Below are positions 59,001 through 64,000 of a stretch of DNA of 64,000 bases, piece after piece. The stretch covers positions 1,392,392 through 1,456,391 of the forward strand of contig VXAY01006800.1 in assembly GCA_013399855.1 (NCBI GenBank), given 5' to 3'. Under the pieces are notes generated by a model. It ran no database searches. It was not told where the DNA came from and saw only the letters and a program-made list of their open reading frames with translations. This stretch comes from Oxyruncus cristatus (Eukaryota > Chordata > Aves > Passeriformes > Cotingidae). The position numbers and the translations under genes are program-made. The first letter of the stretch is position 1. The number at the start of each line of letters is the position of its first letter.

Positions 59001-61980
59001 TTATTTTTTGAGATTTACCAAGTAATTCCTGTGGTTATTATTTATTATTTTTAGATCTACTTGAGGTTTTTTTTTTTCTTAAAGACTGAAAAATTTAAAC
59101 CACAGTTAAAGTACAAAAGAAAGCTCATATTTGAGCCTTGTCTGGGTTTTTTTTGAATATTATGCAAAATATTTTAAGAAGAAATTCTATAAAAATGTCA
59201 TTGCACCATTTCTGTGAGCTTTATTAAAAATCTTAAGTGCAGTCAAGTTGTAAATGTATGAAAAAGACAAGTGTTATAAAGATGACATCCTGCCAGGTAC
59301 TTCCCATTTAATAAAAAGCTCATTTTCGTGGAACAGGAGGTTTGAGCAATTTTACCCAATTCTGCTATTTCTTTTACAGTATCATATAGAGATTCTGGTT
59401 GAAAACTAACCTGTATGAAGAAATATATAAGTTTGCTGCGAACAATGTTTTTCATGCTTTTGAAATAAAACCAACCAAAACCAAACGACCAATACTCCAA
59501 GAAAGAAAAATCCCTGGCAATCTGAATAGCCATGATATATAATACAGAAGAGAAGAAATGACAGAGTCTTTTAAAAACAGGGCTTCAGTAAAAGTCCAGT
59601 CTGATTTTTCAGAATCCTTGAGCACACATAATCCTCACAGATGTGAAGTAGAAAAAGGGATGCTCACATCTTTTCAAATTTAGCATTTAGGGGATTTGCC
59701 TGGTTCTTTACAAACGTATGACTGATTTGAAACTTCAGTCAGTATTTTATATCCTCTCAAGTATCTTAAATTAGAAAAATATCATTATTTTATAAAGATA
59801 ATGATTTATCTTACAGTTTGGTGTGATTCTGTTTTCTACACTGAGTAGTTGTTGCTCCCTCAGTTTATGTCCCTTAGGTTCTAATTTTTTATTACCACAT
59901 AGTACCACATTAACTTTTCTAATACTTTATGTTACTTGTTCTGTTCTTTCCAGAAATAAATTGTTGATACTAGATTTTGGCTTTATTGGCGTAAAGAATT
60001 TTACTTTTCTTTCTCCCAATTTTCTAACCATACTGTGAAGAAGAGATGGGAAGTAACTGAATGCCACCTGGCTTTTGAATGTCTCCAAAGCTTTTATCTG
60101 TTCATCCAGATGGCTCAATTTGCATTGACAGTTTTTGTGGCCACTTCAATTAGCTTAAGCTGCTTCATGGTGCATCTAATTATACTAGTATGCATTTAAA
60201 TAGAGCTTTAAATTCTAGAGCAGATTTTAAATAAAATGCTGGAAGGAAAAAAAAATCTTATACAAAAAAAAACAACCTCCCAAAATGTTTAAATATGTGG
60301 TGACTAGATAATGTTTGAAGACTTTGTAATTATTTAAAAAAAAAAGTATATATCTTACTGTGGTATAGAAAGTATAATCCAACTTTTTAATGTTTTTCTA
60401 ACTTGTTTTTACTTCTTTCTGCTAAATTGTAGCACATTCTGAAAATCAATGTTCCAGACAGAGCATTGTTATATAAATACTCCTATGGAGCAAATTTTTC
60501 TTTTGTGGATGTTAATGTGAAAAGGTTAATTCTTGATCAATTTTTACTAATACAGAGGAGACTTGTTTGACTGCACTTAAATATACTTGCTTCTTAAAGT
60601 TCAAGGAAATCAAACTGGAAATTTTTAATTATATTTTGAACATTAACTCATTCCCAAACATTTTTATGAAGTAAATTTTGCAAGAACTATGAAACAGTCT
60701 TGGTTTTCTTGTCTTAGGAAAAAAAAAAAAAAAAAGCGTTTTTGGTCAGATTGATCTGGAAGATAGTATTGAATTTTTAATGTGATAAACAAAATATTTT
60801 TGGTGTGTTCTATGTAATGAATTTGTTGTCAGCCTGACTATGCCCCATTTGCACTTGCCACCATCGACTAATATGGCAATTGCTATAATTTGTCAGACTT
60901 AAATCATGTCAAATCTACTGCATGTGTGTAACTGCTCTGTATCCCGAGCCCATCACATCCTAGAATCTTCAGATTTACCACACATACCAATTAGCCAAAT
61001 TTGTGAGCTATTAAAGGTTTCTTTTGGAGTTCTGATCTGCTAAAGGTTCCTGCTCAAAATTCTAGCTTGCCATGCAAATTGCTAGAGCTGGTATGTTGCC
61101 TCCCTGGTGGTGTGACTTCAGTGTAACATCCCACAATCTCCCTGTTTCATCGTATTATTGCAACTACATTTCTATATTAAGTGTATCTTAATCGTGAAAG
61201 TGTTACTTGAAGTTTTAATGAAGATATGCAGCTGCTTTTGTGTTCATAAAAAGTTGGAAAAAGACAATGGAGAAATGTAGATGGAGCAGGGCCGAAACAC
61301 AGTATAGTCATTTCAGCTTTTTTCTGGTTCAAGCACAAAAAAAATAGCAGTAAGACACAATTTCAATTCAAGATAATAGTCTGATTTGTAATATTATTGA
61401 GTTAAAATTAGGTTCCACTGCCTTAAAGTACTTGTTTGTGGGTTTGAGTTTTGGGGTTTTTTTGTCAGCCATGACTATGCCTGTTTTTTACTCATGCAAA
61501 ATGAAAGATGTTATAATAATAAATGGAAACTGTTCAAAAAAATAAAAGATGGACAAAAAGAATGCCTTGTGTTCATAAAAGTAAGGAGCAGATAGCGTGA
61601 CTGGTATTTTTCTCCTCCATGATTCCAAAGCACATTTTATGTCCCTCCAGTAAGACTGTGTCAGGTTTTAGTTTGTGATGAAGTTGACAAAGCTCACAGA
61701 TCTCTAGTTTCCACTAGAAGGTGTTGTCTCCTTAGTGATGCCAATGTGATTATTAATGCATATATGTCAATGAGACTAAGATATTGTATTGCTCCAGCTT
61801 CTGGTACAGAAATCAGATAAACACTTGAGAGAATGATCATTTTTCAGGAAAAGCCTAATGTGACTGTAATTATCTTAAGTAATGCAGTTGTATGCTTTTA
61901 CCAGAGGTTTGTTTTAATGATCACATTTTGTTTTAGTTTTTGAGGCCCTGCCTTATTCTTTAAAGGATGTAAAGCTAGTA
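53041..61980. other. Probable intergenic DNA, no gene recognised
   Basis: AT-rich non-coding DNA. It contains an imperfect local duplication (taatttagctttttt and taaattagctttttt near 57922 and 57951) and an 18-base A run (60719-60736). A stretch at about 60820-61180 looks like unique, non-repetitive, complex sequence, including an octamer-type atgcaaat at 61073-61080. No protein-coding exon was found. Confidence 0.65.
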
Positions 61981-62440
61981 CGGAGTGCCTAAAGGAGGGC
62001 CACAAAGATGGAGGAGGGTCTAGAGAGAAAGCCTTATGAGGAGCAGCTGAGGTCACTTGTTTTGTCTCCCCTCCAGCCTGGGGAAGGGAGACCTAATCAC
62101 GGTCTACAAATCCCTCATCAGTGGAAGTGGAGGGGCAGGCACTGATCTCTTCTCTCTGGTGACCAGTGACAGGATCCAAGGGAATGGCCTGAAGTTGTGT
62201 CAGGGGAAGTTTAGGTTGGATATTAGAAAAAGGTTCTTAACTCAGAGAGTGGTTGGGCACCAAAACAGGCTCCCCAGGGCAGTGGTCACAGCACCAAGCC
62301 TGACAGAGTTCAAGGAGCATTTGGACAATGCTCTCAGGCACATGGTGTGATTTTTGGTGTTGCTCTGCACAGAGTCAGAAGTTAGACTCGATGATCATTG
62401 GGGATCCCTTCCAGCTCAGGATAGTCTATGATTCTATAAA
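61981..62440 (+). mobile_element. CR1 LINE fragment, 3' end, sense
   Basis: A 5'-truncated CR1 copy, about 460 bases, in + orientation. It starts cggagtgcctaaaggagggc, a well-known CR1 ORF2 stretch. It runs through the end of ORF2 into the short CR1 3' UTR (ttagactcgatgatcattgg) and ends in the hallmark tail ctatgattctata. CR1 elements normally end in short attctatga-type repeats rather than poly(A) and lack clear target-site duplications, as seen here. It is substituted relative to an active element and cannot move. Confidence 0.95.
61985..62350 (+). pseudogene. CR1 ORF2 (reverse transcriptase) C-terminal remnant, frameshifted
   Basis: The extreme C-terminus of the CR1 reverse-transcriptase protein is readable in two frames. 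One frame gives a YEEQLRSL motif (around 62034-62057). A second frame continues with GDLITVYK, LFSLVTSDRIQGNGLKL, FRLDIRKRF, then NRLPRAVV, and ends LDNALRHMV with a stop at 62348-62350. The switch lies near 62060-62090, so there has been at least one frameshift. The second frame also meets a stop just upstream (62048-62050). The catalytic reverse-transcriptase and endonuclease parts are absent. Confidence 0.85.
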
Positions 62441-64000
62441 GTTTTCCTGTCTTTTTCAGTTTATTCACTTTTCTCTCTTTTGATTTCCTGAGTCTTTCAC
62501 TATCCTGGCACATTTTGTATTATCAGGTTATTAGTATGTAACAAAACCAGAAATAAGCACATGGCAACCGCTGAAAGATCACTGTGGAGTCAGCCTCAAA
62601 TTTTGAATTCATTGCCAAGCTATGCATTTCTGTGTAAATGTGAGCAAATCCTAAGATCTTACCTTCTTTTTCTATTTGGAAATGGGGAATATAATATTTT
62701 CTATCAGCACAGGGTCATCACAACATTCACATACAGAAATCCAGTAACTTTTGGGACAGCACAAACACCCATATTGCCACTGACAGGTTTTATAACGTCT
62801 GTGCTGTGACAGTTTAGATTCATATGAAGACAGTGGGTTTTTGGAGCAAAGAAATAAATGTTAAAGCAGTATACTACGGCTAATAAAAACAAGTCCCTAC
62901 TTAACATATCAGAAAACAAAACATGTCACCATAGATTTACAGGCAGAAGTGTGGCAGTTTTAATCCCCTTTTAATTTTGTTGTGTAAGCATACAACAAAA
63001 ACAAAGTAGTGCAATTTGGTCGATCATGCATTGAAAATGAGTTAAGCAAAGTTACGAGATGTTTTGTTGCCATAGGCTAAGAACACAATTACACCGATTC
63101 AGTGCATGCTCAGAAACTTGTTGAACAGTGGGAATTTGAACATGTGTCTGAGCCTTCTGTGCAATTATTTTGTATTTCACATTGCTGATTGATTCTGACT
63201 AAGCAGTTTTCCTTTCTGGTGTTTGTCATGTGCAGCAGTATGTGTTCATTTTTCTGTGTTTTCTATGCTACATTTGTTATTCCTCAGATTTCTTTTCTTC
63301 ATTCAAGGTCCACACTGCCCTTTTTTAACATTTGTGTATTTTAACAATGTGTTCACCCCACAAAAGAAGTCCACCTCTTACATAGCCAAATTGGAAAAGA
63401 TCCAGGAATAAAGAAAATATTAAATAGAGCAGAAAAAAAAAGTCACCATATGGATGCTATTGGTGCAGAAGGAAAGTAGCCAACTGCACTGCAGAAATTC
63501 CCAGTCAGAAGAGATACATGGAAGCAGTGTTTGTTTAGTTCACACTGTTGCCAATGTAAAGGACTGTCATGACCTGTAAAGTAAACCCAGGAGGTGGAAG
63601 GATTGTCTCATAAAGGGAAACAAAAAAATATTGTAAATTCAGTTCTCATTGTAACCAAATGTGCATGAAGAATGTATTAAAAATTTAGAGAAGACCTCTC
63701 AGTGCTACCATATGGGAAAGTACGCAATCCACCCAAGATCCAGCTCACTCAGGGTTATGAGGCACCTCTAGTGACAGACATCCTCAATCTAGAAAGAATT
63801 GTAGAGTCAACAGCTGGTGTGAAGGCAAAAGTCGTATCAATTTGGACTGGAAGAGAAACCTGTATGTTTAAAAAGCAATTAACCATCATTAACTACCATC
63901 TGACTGGCCACCATTAATTATGTTTTAATAATACTGGTGCATTTGCGTCTCTGTGGGAATCACATTGAAATCATATAAGTTCCATATTGAATTTCCTAGT
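62441..64000. other. Probable intergenic DNA, no gene recognised
   Basis: No repeat, RNA gene or conserved exon was recognised. Short ORFs on both strands (for example 62561-62809 + and 63702-63917 +) show no known protein features. Confidence 0.65.

Noticed and set aside
62057..62350. 97-residue + strand ORF as a host gene
   Set aside because: It is the C-terminal end of CR1 ORF2, in a truncated, frameshifted retrotransposon copy.

Overview
This window is vertebrate nuclear DNA, almost certainly from a bird and probably a songbird (passerine). It has AT-rich introns, GT-AG splicing and long non-coding stretches. CR1 LINE tails at 7.5 and 62 kb point to a bird or other reptile. A short retroposon at 28.6 kb has a tRNA-Ile-like head joined to a CR1-like tail, the structure described for TguSINE1 of zebra finch.

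The only protein-coding gene I can support is SEMA3A (semaphorin 3A; called collapsin-1 in chicken), on the + strand. Positions 1178-35620 carry eleven consecutive coding exons, which I number 7-17 on the assumption of the usual 17 coding exons. Their reading phases join without a break: 1652 bases give the last ~550 of about 771 residues. They cover the second part of the Sema propeller, the PSI domain, a furin-type site, the Ig domain, the interchain-disulfide cysteine and the basic neuropilin-binding tail. Residue numbers below count back from the C-terminus at 771. The signal peptide and first ~221 residues lie upstream of the window. No stop, frameshift or broken GT/AG dinucleotide was found, so the gene looks functional.

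Layout: 1-1177 is the end of the upstream intron; 1178-35620 is exons 7-17 and their introns; from 35621 there is a 3' UTR of uncertain length, with candidate poly(A) signals from 35.77 to 39.45 kb and another at 43.8 kb; about 39.5-64 kb is probably intergenic and holds a (GATA)n array, a GC-rich patch at 41.6-42.0 kb, a 13-bp hairpin at 53.0 kb and a CR1 copy at 62 kb.

I found no new biological system, CRISPR array, operon or second gene. The points worth a second look are splice-site oddities in SEMA3A, the lineage-informative SINE, and two compositionally foreign patches at 15.9-16.3 and 41.6-42.0 kb.
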